A DNA stretch of 64,000 nt from Tepidamorphus sp. (GTDB lineage: Bacteria > Pseudomonadota > Alphaproteobacteria > Rhizobiales > Tepidamorphaceae). Of the stretch, positions 1 to 8,904 are shown piece after piece. A program made the translations under genes and the position numbers. The first letter of the stretch is position 1, and each line of letters opens with the position of its first letter. Location of the stretch: the NCBI GenBank assembly GCA_028280885.1, contig JANQKY010000096.1, forward strand, positions 39,490-103,489. The letters run 5' to 3'. A model generated the notes under the pieces. The model was not told where the DNA came from. It worked only from the letters and a program-made list of their open reading frames with translations, and searched no databases.

Positions 1-62
1 TGGCCGGCGGGCAATAGTGGCTGTCCGGTACGCCCGTGCCGGCCTGAGGGCTGGGAATATCC

Positions 63-2210
63 ATGCGCAACATGTCATTCTGCGGTCTGCTGCTGGCGAC
101 CTTCTCTATATTCGCGTCAAGCGCTGAGGAGGTACAGGCGCAGGCCCCGGTGCCCGTCGACAAGGAAGCGACGGTGACGACGCTGACGTCCCTGGTCAAT
201 CCGGTTGAACTCGGCGATGAGGTGACGCTGGAGCTCGAAGTCTCAGCCGTCAATCCAACCACCGAAACACCGACCGGCACCGTCACGGTCTATCGCGGCG
301 ATTTCGTCTGGCATATTATCGACAATTATCCAGGCGGTAAGGCCACGTTTCGATACAACGCTTCCAGTGTCGGCACGGAAGTCTTCAGGGGCGTCTACGA
401 CGGCAACGACAGTTTCGAAGGCTCGCAATCCGATGCGCTCAGCCAGGTCGTCACGAAGCGTGCCACCGCGACGACGCTGACCTCGGACATCAATCCGAGC
501 GTTGTCGGCCAGCAGGTAACGCTGTCCGTGTCGGTTGCGCCCGTCGCGCCGTCGACCAACACGCCGACCGGCACGGTCACCGTTCTCAGCGACGACGGGC
601 CGTTTCTGGTCGTCCCTTACTCCGGCGACACGATAACGGCCACCTTCCCCCTCGATGCCGCCGGCACGGTGATTTATCGGGCGCTCTATAGCGGCAACGA
701 CAGTTTCGCGGCCTCGACCGCGCCGGACCTGTCGCAGACCGTGAAGGCGGGCAGGACGACGGTTGGCCTGACCGTTTCCTCCACTGACGCCGTGCCCGGG
801 GAGACCATCAAGGTCGTAGCGACGGTTGCGGCCGTCTCGCCGGCAAGTGGGACGCCTCGGGGACAGGTCAGGTTCAAGGATGGCGGCAAGACGATCGCCA
901 CGGTGGACCTGAAGAACGGCAAGGCGCGCTTCAAGACCAAGGCGCTTGCGATCGGCGCCCGTGAAATCGTCGCGAAATACCGCGGCAGCGATGATTGGGC
1001 GGCGAGTGCATCCGATGCGCAGACAGTCACCGTCGACCCGCGTGTCGGCGCGGAGTTCCCCGTCAACGAGACGACCGCGGGCGCGCAGCGCGATCCGGCC
1101 CTGGCGGCGCTTGCCAGCGGCGGCTTCTCCGTCATCTGGCAGGGGCCGGATCAGGACGGGACCGGCATTTTCGGACAGCGGTTCAATGCCAACGCCAAGC
1201 GACGCGGCGCCGAGTTCCAGGTCAATTCGGACACGGATCATGCCCAATCAATGCCCGCCGCCGCCGGCTTCGCGGATGGCGGTTTCGTCGCCACCTGGAC
1301 CTCGGACACCGGGGATGGCGGCGGGGCGGACGTGTTTGGCCAGCGGTTCAGCGGCACCGGCAAGCCGCGCGGCGATGCGGTCCGGGTCGACGGGTCCACG
1401 GCCTTCGGTCAGGGGGCACCGGTCGTTGCGGCTTTGAACACGGGCGGCCATGTGCTGCTGTGGTCTGTCGATGCGCAGGAGAGCCGCAGCCTTAGCTTGG
1501 AGGGCGGCGCGACCGGTATCTTCGGCCGGCGCTTCGGCGCCGATGGCAAGCCGGCCGGCAAGGCGTTCCAGGTCAACACGGCGATAGCGAAGGATCATGT
1601 CGCGCCGGCCGTCGCGCCGCTTGCCGATGGCGGCTTCGTCGCCGCCTGGGCCTCCCGGGGCCAGGACGGCTCAGGCTTTGGCGTCTTCGCCCAGCGGTTC
1701 GACAAGAAGGCGCGACCTGAGGGCGCGGAATTCCGGGTCAATTCCGAAACCGCAGGCAGCCAGACCCTGCCGGCGGTGGCCGGTCTTTCAGGCGGCGGCT
1801 TCGTCGTGACGTGGCAGTCGCGCAAACAGGATGGATCGGGGCTTGGCATTTTTGCCCAAAGATACAGCGCCAGCGGCAAGGCCAAGGGCGATGCGTTTGC
1901 GGTCAACACGACGACGAAGAGGGATCAGTGGCAGCCGGCGATCACACCGACGGCCGCCGGCGGCTTCCTGATCGCCTGGACGTCGAACCGCCAGGACGGA
2001 TCGGGCCAGGGCGTCTACGGCCAGATGTTCGACAGGACGGGCGGCCGGATTGACACCGAATTCCCGATCAACGTGACGAGCAGGCAGGATCAGTGGCAGC
2101 CGGATCTGGCGACGCTGGACAGCGGCGATCTTATCGCCGTGTGGACGTCGCACAAGCAGGACGGCTCGAAGGCGGGCGTGTTCGGCCGCCTGCTGCGGTT
2201 CGAACAATAG
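63..2210 (+). CDS. Secreted protein: three Ig-like domains plus seven-repeat C-terminal region
   Basis: A 715-residue exported protein of unknown function. An N-terminal signal peptide (hydrophobic stretch at about residues 5-20, likely cleavage after AQA near 27) is followed by three Big_3_5-type Ig-like repeats at about 33-330. Each contains a TPTGTVTV- or TPRGQVRF-like strand and a YxGND/YRGSDD turn. From about residue 330 to the end there are seven repeats of roughly 53 residues, each with the pattern EFxVN, a GGFxxxW strand and QDGSGxGVFGQRF. Seven such units could form a seven-bladed propeller, which is inference. The protein probably acts at or outside the outer membrane, for example in adhesion or glycan binding. 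No enzymatic motif is visible. Reading frame and codon use are convincing throughout. Confidence 0.85.
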   Translation: MRNMSFCGLLLATFSIFASSAEEVQAQAPVPVDKEATVTTLTSLVNPVELGDEVTLELEVSAVNPTTETPTGTVTVYRGDFVWHIIDNYPGGKATFRYNASSVGTEVFRGVYDGNDSFEGSQSDALSQVVTKRATATTLTSDINPSVVGQQVTLSVSVAPVAPSTNTPTGTVTVLSDDGPFLVVPYSGDTITATFPLDAAGTVIYRALYSGNDSFAASTAPDLSQTVKAGRTTVGLTVSSTDAVPGETIKVVATVAAVSPASGTPRGQVRFKDGGKTIATVDLKNGKARFKTKALAIGAREIVAKYRGSDDWAASASDAQTVTVDPRVGAEFPVNETTAGAQRDPALAALASGGFSVIWQGPDQDGTGIFGQRFNANAKRRGAEFQVNSDTDHAQSMPAAAGFADGGFVATWTSDTGDGGGADVFGQRFSGTGKPRGDAVRVDGSTAFGQGAPVVAALNTGGHVLLWSVDAQESRSLSLEGGATGIFGRRFGADGKPAGKAFQVNTAIAKDHVAPAVAPLADGGFVAAWASRGQDGSGFGVFAQRFDKKARPEGAEFRVNSETAGSQTLPAVAGLSGGGFVVTWQSRKQDGSGLGIFAQRYSASGKAKGDAFAVNTTTKRDQWQPAITPTAAGGFLIAWTSNRQDGSGQGVYGQMFDRTGGRIDTEFPINVTSRQDQWQPDLATLDSGDLIAVWTSHKQDGSKAGVFGRLLRFEQ

Positions 2211-2230
2211 GACTTCGGTTCGAACGTGCT

Positions 2231-3661
2231 CTAATTGACCGTGCCGGGATGGTGCGGGTTCATGCCGAGCTTCTGGCGGATCTGGCCCTTGCCGATCGCC
2301 AGCCGGCCGCGGATCGCCGAGTGCCACCAGGGCTTGCCCGTTGCCTGCTCGATCACCTTGCGGGCGGCCTTCATGTCGTGGAAGGCGCCGGTCAGCAGCG
2401 CCGGATCGTTGAAATTGTCGCAGAACAGGTCGGCGATCTTCTGAGCGCCCGTCTTCTGGGCGCCCGTCTTCTGGGCGCCCGTCTTCTGAGTTCCCGTCTT
2501 CTGAGTACCGGGTGATGCGTTGTGGCCGCCATCGCTGCCATACTGGGCGATCAGCAGTTCCTTGCCCGGATCGGTGATCGGCTCGAGCAGGGTGTTGTTG
2601 AACCGGTCGATCCAGCGGTGCCGGTCCCAGAAGCTCTCAAACGTCGATTGCATCCACGGCTCGTCATAGGGGCGGTCCGCGCGAGCGACGATCTCGCTGA
2701 CGAGGTTGCGGGCCATCTTGTTGCCGTTATTGGCCCCCTGGCCGCCGATCGGATCGAGCGACATGGTGGAATCGCCGACCGACAGCACCTTGCGGCCCGA
2801 CGGCAGCGTGCCGACCGGCATCCGCACCTCCGGCACGAAGGTTCCTTTAAGCCAGGCATTGTCGTCGAGCAGTTCCATGTCGCGGCACCATTCGTAGTCC
2901 CACGGCATCACCTCCCTGATGACCTCACGGCCGATATCGACCGCCTGGTGGCCGTCCTTGACGTCATCGAAGCGGTCGAGCGGGCCGCCTTCCTTGGCCT
3001 CGAACAGCATCGACCAGCCCGGCCCGTGATCCTTGTGGTACCAGGGCACCCAGAAGGCCTCGCCGAACGTGGCGAAGAAATTGAACTTCACCGGCAACAG
3101 GTCGATGCCGGGAAAGGCGAAGGGCTGTCCCCTGGTGCAGATCATGCAGAGCTTGCGCTGTGGCTTGGAATAGGTCGAGCGGGCCTCGTCGCGCGGGAAC
3201 AGCCGGTGGATGTCGCCGCGGCCGGCCGCGACGATCGCCAGATCATGGTCGCCGGCGATCTCGTCGAGCCGGTCGACGGTGACGTTTTCGATCTCGATCC
3301 TGCCGCCGCGCGCTTCCAGTTCGTTCATCCAGCGATGGCTCTGCAGCCGCAGGTCGATCGCCAGGAAGTAGTCGGAGAACCGGCCGACCAGCGTGAGCAG
3401 GCGGTTGCCGGCGTCGGGCGAGAAGGTGAGGTGGATGCCTTCGCCCTTCGGCGCGCCGTCCTCCCAGAAGTCCAGGCCGAGTTCGCGCTCGTAGGCAAGC
3501 GACATGTCGAAGCGCGCCGCCGTGCCCGTCGGCCGCGCCTTGGTGAGGAAGTCATCGGCCGACTTGTCGGAATAAAGCGTGACGTCATAGCCGTGGCGCA
3601 AGAGGTCGTGCGCCGTCAGGAGGCCGGCCTGGCCGGCCCCGACGATGGCAATCGAGCGCAT
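2231..3661 (-). CDS. Styrene/indole monooxygenase-family FAD-dependent oxygenase (StyA-like)
   Basis: A 476-residue flavoprotein monooxygenase of the styrene/indole monooxygenase family. Such enzymes use FADH2 supplied by a separate reductase to epoxidise aromatic alkenes or indoles. The N-terminal GAGQAG (residues 7-12) is the dinucleotide-binding loop, and the later GDSTMSLDPIGGQGANNG segment is the flavin-binding GD motif. The protein is longer than typical StyA (about 415 residues), partly because of a pentapeptide-repeat linker (TGAQK units) near residue 390. It probably forms an operon with the VOC gene that starts upstream (46-nt gap). No flavin reductase gene is adjacent, so the electron donor must be encoded elsewhere. 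The substrate cannot be read from sequence. Confidence 0.82.
   Translation of the reverse strand: MRSIAIVGAGQAGLLTAHDLLRHGYDVTLYSDKSADDFLTKARPTGTAARFDMSLAYERELGLDFWEDGAPKGEGIHLTFSPDAGNRLLTLVGRFSDYFLAIDLRLQSHRWMNELEARGGRIEIENVTVDRLDEIAGDHDLAIVAAGRGDIHRLFPRDEARSTYSKPQRKLCMICTRGQPFAFPGIDLLPVKFNFFATFGEAFWVPWYHKDHGPGWSMLFEAKEGGPLDRFDDVKDGHQAVDIGREVIREVMPWDYEWCRDMELLDDNAWLKGTFVPEVRMPVGTLPSGRKVLSVGDSTMSLDPIGGQGANNGNKMARNLVSEIVARADRPYDEPWMQSTFESFWDRHRWIDRFNNTLLEPITDPGKELLIAQYGSDGGHNASPGTQKTGTQKTGAQKTGAQKTGAQKIADLFCDNFNDPALLTGAFHDMKAARKVIEQATGKPWWHSAIRGRLAIGKGQIRQKLGMNPHHPGTVN
2438..2508. repeat. In-frame 15-bp tandem repeat, about 4.7 copies
   Basis: Unit CTTCTGGGCGCCCGT is repeated head to tail with one or two substitutions per copy. 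It lies within the StyA-like gene and encodes TQKTG/AQKTG pentapeptides. The unit is a multiple of three, so copy-number change would keep the frame. Confidence 0.93.
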
Positions 3662-3673
3662 GGTTCAGTCCTT

Positions 3674-3721
3674 GTTCAGGGCGTTTAGCGTTCGGGGCGT
3701 GTGGCGTTCAGGGCGTGTAGA
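3674..3721. repeat. 16-bp tandem repeat (3 copies) across the VOC stop codon
   Basis: Three copies of a GTTCAGGGCGTGTAGC-like unit (3674-3689, 3690-3705, 3706-3721) fill the gap after the VOC gene. The last copy covers its stop codon and final codons. The pattern looks like local duplication of the 3' end of the gene. Confidence 0.85.
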
Positions 3722-4262
3722 GCGTCACCGGGGCGGTCTCGGCGAAGGCCTGCTTGTCGAATTCGACCAGTTCGAGCTGGTTGCCGAACGGATCGAGAAA
3801 GTAGTTGCACAGCGTGTAGTTGAGCGGTCCTTCGTCGAGCACCATCGGGCCGGACATCAGTTCGCAGCCGCGCGCGGCGAGATAGGCCTTGGCGGCTGCC
3901 ATGTCGGCGACCTTGAAGGCGATGTGGTGGCCGCCATTGTCGCAATTGCGCGGCGGCTCGGTGCGGCGGTCGGCGGGCTTTTCGTATTGGAACAGCTCGA
4001 GATTGAGGTTCGGTCCGATCTGGATCATCGAGATCAGGATGCGGGCGCCGGCCACGTTGACATGGGCATCCGTCCAGTCGCGGCCGTCGTCTCCCTTTGG
4101 CAGTTCGGCTGCGTCGAAGGGCCCGATCCGGTAGAGCTCGGTGCCACCGATCACGTCGGTATAGAAGGCGACCGCCTTGTCGAGATCGGGGACGGTCAGG
4201 GCGATGTGATCGACATGGGACAGGCCGGGAATTCCGGTTCGCGTGGAGTGATCGTCGGTCAT
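3708..4262 (-). CDS. VOC-superfamily (glyoxalase/extradiol dioxygenase-like) protein
   Basis: A 184-residue vicinal-oxygen-chelate fold protein. Two beta-alpha-beta-beta-beta modules are visible: the first begins at LSHVDHIALTVPDL (metal ligand His near residue 17), and the second has GGHHIAFKVADM, ending in DPFGNQLELVEF with the usual C-terminal Glu ligand. Family members are metal-dependent lyases, isomerases or dioxygenases acting on small organic compounds. The gene lies upstream of the StyA-like oxygenase on the same strand and diverges from an AraC regulator, so a shared catabolic role is likely. A GAGGAAA ribosome-binding site precedes the ATG at 4262. The specific reaction is unknown. 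Confidence 0.85.
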   Translation of the reverse strand: MTDDHSTRTGIPGLSHVDHIALTVPDLDKAVAFYTDVIGGTELYRIGPFDAAELPKGDDGRDWTDAHVNVAGARILISMIQIGPNLNLELFQYEKPADRRTEPPRNCDNGGHHIAFKVADMAAAKAYLAARGCELMSGPMVLDEGPLNYTLCNYFLDPFGNQLELVEFDKQAFAETAPVTLYTP

Positions 4263-4464
4263 GGGGTTTCCTCTGCGTGTGTTCTGGTTTTGCCGATCGG
4301 CACGCCGGATGGAGTTGAAGCCAAGGCTTCACGGTTCCGGACGGCGCCGCAATCCGGATTTTCCGCCGCCTGTCCGATTTCTCCAAATCATTTTACGCCG
4401 ACGTCAGTTGTCGTGCCGCGCTGCCTTCGACTACGCTCACCCGGTTGGAGGGTTTGCAGACCGG

Positions 4465-5439
4465 ATGGCCGCGCCGCTTGAGCGATATCGCGTATTGGCG
4501 ACCACGCATCTCGACGAGGCGCGGGACAAGGTCTCGCGCTATTTCTGGCCGCACCGCATCGACGTCGCCGGCCGCAGGGCGGCGCTTGCCGCGACGTTCC
4601 ATCACGCGCCGGTGGCCGCCTCGTCGCTCAACTATGTGCGCTACGGCGCCGATACGCGGATCGATGCCGGCGAGCAGCCCGACTGCTACATGTTCAAATA
4701 CGCAGTCGACGGGCCGCTCGGAGCCGCCCGGCGCGACACGGACTATCAGGTCCGGCCCGGACAACTGATCGTCAGCGCCCCGGCCCGCGATCTGAAGGTC
4801 CGGTTTGCGCGCACGACCGGCCTGCTGATCTTCAAGGTGCCGCGCCGGCGCCTGAACCGGCACCTGACGCGCATGCTCGGCGACACGGTGGCGGGACGGA
4901 CGGCCTTCCGCGACGGTCCGGTCAGCGCGACGGGGGCGATGCAAAGCTATGTCCGGGCGCTGACCCTTTTACGGCTCGAACTCGATACGTCGCAGTCCCT
5001 GGCGGGCAATCCGGCGGCGGCGGTCGAATACGAGGAATTTCTTCTCTCCGCGCTGTTGCGCGCCTGGCCGCATTCCCAGTCGCACCGGCTCGACGCGCCG
5101 CCCGCGATCCGGCCGCGTGCCGTCAAGCGGGTGATCGACTATATCGAGGCGCATGCAGAGCGGCCCTTGCGAGCCGGCGATCTGGTCCGGGTCTCGGGGG
5201 CGGGGACGAGCGCGCTCTATGCCGCCTTCCAGCAGCATGTCGGCTGTTCGCCGATGGCCTATCTGCGCGGTGTCCGTCTCAGCCGGGCGCGCGCGGCGCT
5301 GCTTGCCGCCGGCGAGGCGGAAACGGTGTCGTCGATCGCGCTTGATTGGGGCTTTTCCCATTTCGGCCGGTTCGCCACCGCCTATCGCGAGGCCTTCGGC
5401 GAGACACCGAGCGAGACCTTGCGGCGGTCGCGAGGCTGA
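4465..5439 (+). CDS. AraC-family transcriptional regulator
   Basis: A 324-residue regulator. The N-terminal part (about 1-200) resembles the AraC_binding_2 sensing domain. The C-terminal 100 residues carry two helix-turn-helix units, with the second signature near SIALDWGFSHFGRFATAYREAFGETPSE. The frame is open upstream, but the ATG at 4465 gives the usual family length and starts just before the conserved region (AAPLERY). It is divergent from the VOC/StyA-like pair across about 200 bp, so it probably controls those genes in response to their substrate. That role is inferred from position only. Confidence 0.85.
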   Translation: MAAPLERYRVLATTHLDEARDKVSRYFWPHRIDVAGRRAALAATFHHAPVAASSLNYVRYGADTRIDAGEQPDCYMFKYAVDGPLGAARRDTDYQVRPGQLIVSAPARDLKVRFARTTGLLIFKVPRRRLNRHLTRMLGDTVAGRTAFRDGPVSATGAMQSYVRALTLLRLELDTSQSLAGNPAAAVEYEEFLLSALLRAWPHSQSHRLDAPPAIRPRAVKRVIDYIEAHAERPLRAGDLVRVSGAGTSALYAAFQQHVGCSPMAYLRGVRLSRARAALLAAGEAETVSSIALDWGFSHFGRFATAYREAFGETPSETLRRSRG

Positions 5440-5465
5440 GTGGGGGGCGGATAGGGTCAGGGAAC

Positions 5466-5590
5466 TGTGTTCATGGATGCCCGGAACACGTCCGGGCATG
5501 ACAGCCGAGGGGGTGGCGAGGATGAAAACCAAAGCCCTGTGCCCGCTGAACCGGACAGTAGTGGGACACGTCCGGGCGTGACAATCTTTG
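5466..5590. repeat. REP-like palindromes downstream of the araC-type gene
   Basis: A perfect 9-bp stem with 5-nt loop (5477-5499, ATGCCCGGA-ACACG-TCCGGGCAT) is followed by a GAACCGGACAGTAGTGGGACACGT-type segment that recurs elsewhere in the window. It is the first of several related REP-type units. No gene was found here. Confidence 0.8.
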
Positions 5591-5608
5591 CGGCGGTTGC
5601 GCGACGGT

Positions 5609-5754
5609 GTTCCCTCTCCCTCGTCATCCCGGCCGCAGGCGAAGCCGGAGAGCCGGGATCGGGGAGCCCGTGTCGGTGCGGGTGGGACTCCGCACCGCCT
5701 CGGTTCCCCGATCCCGGATATTCGCTTAAGCGAATTCCGGGATGACGATCGAGG
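5609..5754. repeat. Inverted repeat pair of the CGTCATCCCGG family
   Basis: Two inverted halves, CGTCATCCCGG...GAGCCGGGATCGGGGA and its complement ending TCCGGGATGACG, form a long imperfect palindrome. Related units occur at 9419-9550 and 62815-63025. The stretch up to about 5940 holds only further CCCCGGACTTGTTCC-type repeat fragments and no gene. Confidence 0.8.
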
Positions 5755-5944
5755 GGTCTGTGGACTCATCTCCCCCCGGAGGTCATCCCCGGACTTGTTC
5801 CACTGCTGTCCGGTTTAATTGCCAGGGCGCGGGGAACATCTGCACGCAGAGTTCCTTGCTCGGCCGCCCCCGGCGCTCGGCTTTGGGCCTCGCGCGTTCG
5901 GCACTCGAAATGCTCTCGCATTTCGCCCGCTTGCGCGGACCGCG

Positions 5945-6205
5945 CCTCACCCCTCACCCGGCCCTTTGGGCCGCCCTCTCCCGCCAAGGGGGAGAGGGAA
6001 AGAGCGCGCTGGACGGATCGGGCACGTTGGCACCGACATCATGTGCGGTATCGAAGTTTTCTGTCCGCTGGCGGTTGCGACCAGCACACGGCCTCTCAGA
6101 TGCACTCGCACCCTCTCCCCCTTGGCGGGAGAGGGTCGGCCGCAGGGCCGGGGTGAGGGCCCGTGGCACGGCCGCTCGTCGTGCCAGTTCTCCGGGATGA
6201 CGGGG
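5945..6205 (-). repeat. Composite palindromic element A, copy 1
   Basis: Both ends carry the hairpin-forming unit CCCTCACCCxGGCCCTxxGGGCC plus CTCTCCCGCCAAGGGGGAGAG, in inverted orientation. Between them lies a core (GCACTCGCACC, GACAGAAAACTTCGATACCGCA and ATGATGTCGGTGCC on the complementary strand) that also appears in the copies near 19.4-19.8 kb and at 63.85 kb. It has no coding capacity and looks like a MITE or compound REP element. Confidence 0.85.
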
Positions 6206-6363
6206 GAGAGGTAGTGTGGCTTCGGTTTCTCGTCTTCCTTAGCGGAATTCCCGGCCTGGCCTCGGAAACACAGCTTTTCCGGGCCGGCCGGTCGCGCCAG
6301 TGGCATCTGCGGGCGGCGGGGGTATAAAGAGGGCCGGATTTCCCCTCCAGACGGATGCCAGCC

Positions 6364-7899
6364 ATGACCGATACCCTGAAGAGCCTGCTTGCCGATCATC
6401 CCGATGACGCGGACGCGATCGGCGCGCCGGAGCGGGGGTGGCTGAGCCATGGCGGCTTGCGGGACCTGAGCGCGAGAACGGCACGACGGCTTGCCGGCTT
6501 CGGCATCGGGCCCGGCGACCGGGTGGCGATCGTGCTGCCGAACGGCCCGGAGATGGCGGCGGCCTTCATCGCGCTCGCTCAGGGCTGCGTCACCGCGCCG
6601 CTCAACCCGGCCTACCGGGAGGAGGAATACGATTTCTACATCACCGACCTGAAGGCCAGCGCGCTGGTCGTTGCCGCCGACTATGACGGCCCGGCGCTGG
6701 CGGTTGCCCGCCGGCATGGCGTGCGCGTGTTGCGGCTCGGCGTTCAGGCGGACAGCCCGGCCGGCTGGTTCGACCTGACCGATGAGGAGGGGGCTGCGCC
6801 GGACGGCACGCCGGCCGAGGCCGGCGCCGACGACGTCGCGCTTGTCCTGCATACGTCTGGCACGACGTCGCGGCCGAAGATCGTACCGCTTCTGCACCGT
6901 AACCTCGCGGCCTCGGCCGGCAATATCGGCACGGCGCTCGATCTGACGCCCGGCGACCGCTGTCTGAACGTGATGCCGCTGTTCCATATCCACGGCCTGA
7001 TCGCGGCGACGCTCAGTTCGCTTGCCGCCGGCGGCTCGGTGTGGTGCGCGCCGGGCTTCAACGCGCTGTCCTTTTTCGGCTGGCTCGATCAGGCGAAACC
7101 GACCTGGTACACCGCCGTGCCGACCATGCATCAGGCAATCCTCGCCCGTGCCAAGCGCAATACGGAAATCGTCGAGGCGGCGGGCCTGCGTCTCATCCGT
7201 TCGTCCTCCGCCTCGCTGCCGCCGCAGGTGATGACGGCACTGGCGGAAACGTTCTCGGCGCCGGTGATCGAGAGCTACGGCATGACCGAAGCCTGCCACC
7301 AGATGACCTCGAACCCGCTGCCGCCGCGTGACCAGAAGCCCGGCTCGGTCGGGATCGCGGCGGGGCCGAAGGTGCGCACCGCCGATCAGGCCGAGAACCG
7401 CCTGCTTGCGCCGACGGCGCTTGGCGAGGTGGTGATTTCCGGCTTAAACGTCACGCCCGGCTACGAGGCGAACGAGGTGGCCAATGCCTCCTCTTTCTTC
7501 GAGGTCGACGGCGAACGCTGGTTCCGCACCGGCGATCAGGGCCAGTTCGACGACGAGGGCTATCTGCGTATCACCGGGCGGCTGAAGGAGATCATCAATC
7601 GTGGCGGCGAGAAGATCTCGCCGCTCGAGGTCGACGAGGTGCTGATGGACCATCCCGCCGTCCAGCAGGTCGTGACCTTCGCCATGCCGCATGACAAGCT
7701 CGGCGAGGAGGTCGCCGCCGCGATCGTGCTGCGCGAGGGACAGGTGGCGAGCGAGCGCGATATCCGCGATTTCGCGTCGACCCGGCTCGCCGATTTCAAG
7801 GTGCCGCGCAAGGTGGTGGTGCTCGACGAGATCCCCAAGGGCGCGACCGGCAAGCTGCAACGCATCGGCCTTGCCGAGAAACTCGGATTGGCGGGCTGA
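6364..7899 (+). CDS. AMP-forming acyl-CoA synthetase, oxalate-CoA-ligase-like
   Basis: A 511-residue ANL-superfamily ligase that activates a carboxylic acid as an acyl-adenylate and transfers it to CoA. The P-loop A3 motif is LHTSGTTSRPK, the A5 motif is ESYGMTEACHQM and the A8 hinge region is FRTGDQGQFDDEGY, followed by GRLKEIINRGGEKISPLEVD. The A10 lysine is in PKGATGKLQR. The overall pattern resembles oxalate-CoA ligases (AAE3/Pcs60 type), but specificity is not proven. An ATG at 6355 is an alternative start and neither start has a strong ribosome-binding site. It is followed after 2 nt by the PanE-like gene and they are probably cotranscribed. Confidence 0.87.
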   Translation: MTDTLKSLLADHPDDADAIGAPERGWLSHGGLRDLSARTARRLAGFGIGPGDRVAIVLPNGPEMAAAFIALAQGCVTAPLNPAYREEEYDFYITDLKASALVVAADYDGPALAVARRHGVRVLRLGVQADSPAGWFDLTDEEGAAPDGTPAEAGADDVALVLHTSGTTSRPKIVPLLHRNLAASAGNIGTALDLTPGDRCLNVMPLFHIHGLIAATLSSLAAGGSVWCAPGFNALSFFGWLDQAKPTWYTAVPTMHQAILARAKRNTEIVEAAGLRLIRSSSASLPPQVMTALAETFSAPVIESYGMTEACHQMTSNPLPPRDQKPGSVGIAAGPKVRTADQAENRLLAPTALGEVVISGLNVTPGYEANEVANASSFFEVDGERWFRTGDQGQFDDEGYLRITGRLKEIINRGGEKISPLEVDEVLMDHPAVQQVVTFAMPHDKLGEEVAAAIVLREGQVASERDIRDFASTRLADFKVPRKVVVLDEIPKGATGKLQRIGLAEKLGLAG

Positions 7900-7901
7900 A
7901 G

Positions 7902-8882
7902 ATGAAAATCTGCATCTATGGTGCGGGTGCGATCGGCGGCTATATGGGCGCGAAGCTGGCGCTGGCCGGCCTGCCGGTCAGCCTGATCGCGCGCGGCCCG
8001 CATCTTGCCGCGATGCGCGAAAACGGTCTGAGCCTTATCGAGGGCGAGGAGCGCAAGACGGTGTCCGTCACAGCGACCGACGATCCCGCAGAGCTCGGCC
8101 CGCAGGACTATGTGATCGTCACGTTGAAGGCCCATTCGGTGCCGGCGATCGTCGAGCGGATGCAGCCGCTGCTCGGTCCGGACACGACTGTTGTGATGGC
8201 CGTCAACGGGGTGCCGTGGTGGTATTTCCACGGGCTCGACGGCCCGTGGCGCGACCGGCGCATCGAGGCCGTCGATCCCGGCGGGCGGCAGTGGGAGGGC
8301 ATCGGGCCGGAGCGGGCGCTTGGCTGCGTCGTCTATCCCGCCGCCGACGTGCCCGAGCCCGGCGTCATCCATCATCTCGAAGGCAACCGGTTTTCGCTTG
8401 GCGAACCGACGGGTGGCAAATCCGAGCGGGCCACGGCGCTGTCGCAGGCGCTGGTCGAGGCCGGCCTGCGCGCGCCGGTGCGGCCGAAGATCCGCGACGA
8501 GATCTGGATCAAGCTGTGGGGCAACCTGTCGTTCAATCCGATCAGCGCGCTGACCGGCGCGACGCTTGAGGTGCTCTGCACCGATCCGGGCACGCGGCCG
8601 GTCGCGCGCGCGATGATGGTCGAGGCGCAGGCGATCGCGGAGAAGCTCGGTGTCAGGTTCCCGATCGATGTCGACAAGCGGATCGATGGCGGCGCGGCTG
8701 TCGGCGCGCACAAGACGTCGATGCTGCAGGACCTCGAACTTGGCCGGCCGATGGAGATCGACGCGCTGGTGACGGCGGTGCAGGAACTCGGCCGGCTGAC
8801 GGAAGTACCGACGCCGACCATCGACACGGTGCTGGGGCTCGTGACGCTGAAGGCGCGCGAGGCGGGCTGTTATTCGGGCTGA
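7902..8882 (+). CDS. 2-dehydropantoate 2-reductase family protein (PanE/ApbA-like)
   Basis: A 326-residue NADP-dependent reductase family member. The N-terminus ICIYGAGAIGGYMGAKLA is the GxGxxG nucleotide-binding fold. The C-terminal helical domain contains KLWGNLSFNPISALTGAT, matching the conserved K...N..NP.SAL region that binds substrate in ketopantoate reductase, and KTSMLQDLELGRPMEID with the conserved S.xxD.xxGR.xEID motif. It may make pantoate for CoA synthesis, but many paralogs in alphaproteobacteria act on other 2-oxo acids. Its coupling to an acyl-CoA synthetase (2-nt gap) favours a specialised pathway. The true substrate is uncertain. Confidence 0.83.
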   Translation: MKICIYGAGAIGGYMGAKLALAGLPVSLIARGPHLAAMRENGLSLIEGEERKTVSVTATDDPAELGPQDYVIVTLKAHSVPAIVERMQPLLGPDTTVVMAVNGVPWWYFHGLDGPWRDRRIEAVDPGGRQWEGIGPERALGCVVYPAADVPEPGVIHHLEGNRFSLGEPTGGKSERATALSQALVEAGLRAPVRPKIRDEIWIKLWGNLSFNPISALTGATLEVLCTDPGTRPVARAMMVEAQAIAEKLGVRFPIDVDKRIDGGAAVGAHKTSMLQDLELGRPMEIDALVTAVQELGRLTEVPTPTIDTVLGLVTLKAREAGCYSG

Positions 8883-8904
8883 CGTCTGTCCGGGGGCTTG
8901 CCGG

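Noticed and set aside
2522..3688. Long plus-strand open frame opposite the StyA-like gene
   Set aside because: It is the antisense shadow of a GC-rich gene; composition is Arg/Asp/Val-rich without motifs, and the minus-strand product has clear flavoprotein motifs.
2231..5439. StyA-like/VOC/AraC genes as a complete styrene degradation cluster
   Set aside because: No flavin reductase (styB), isomerase or aldehyde dehydrogenase gene is near, so only the enzyme family is claimed.
5440..6363. Open frames in the repeat-rich gaps (also 8883-9656, 19042-19924, 40423-41105, 62732-63176)
   Set aside because: They run through palindromic repeats on both strands, differ between repeat copies by indels and show no protein family.
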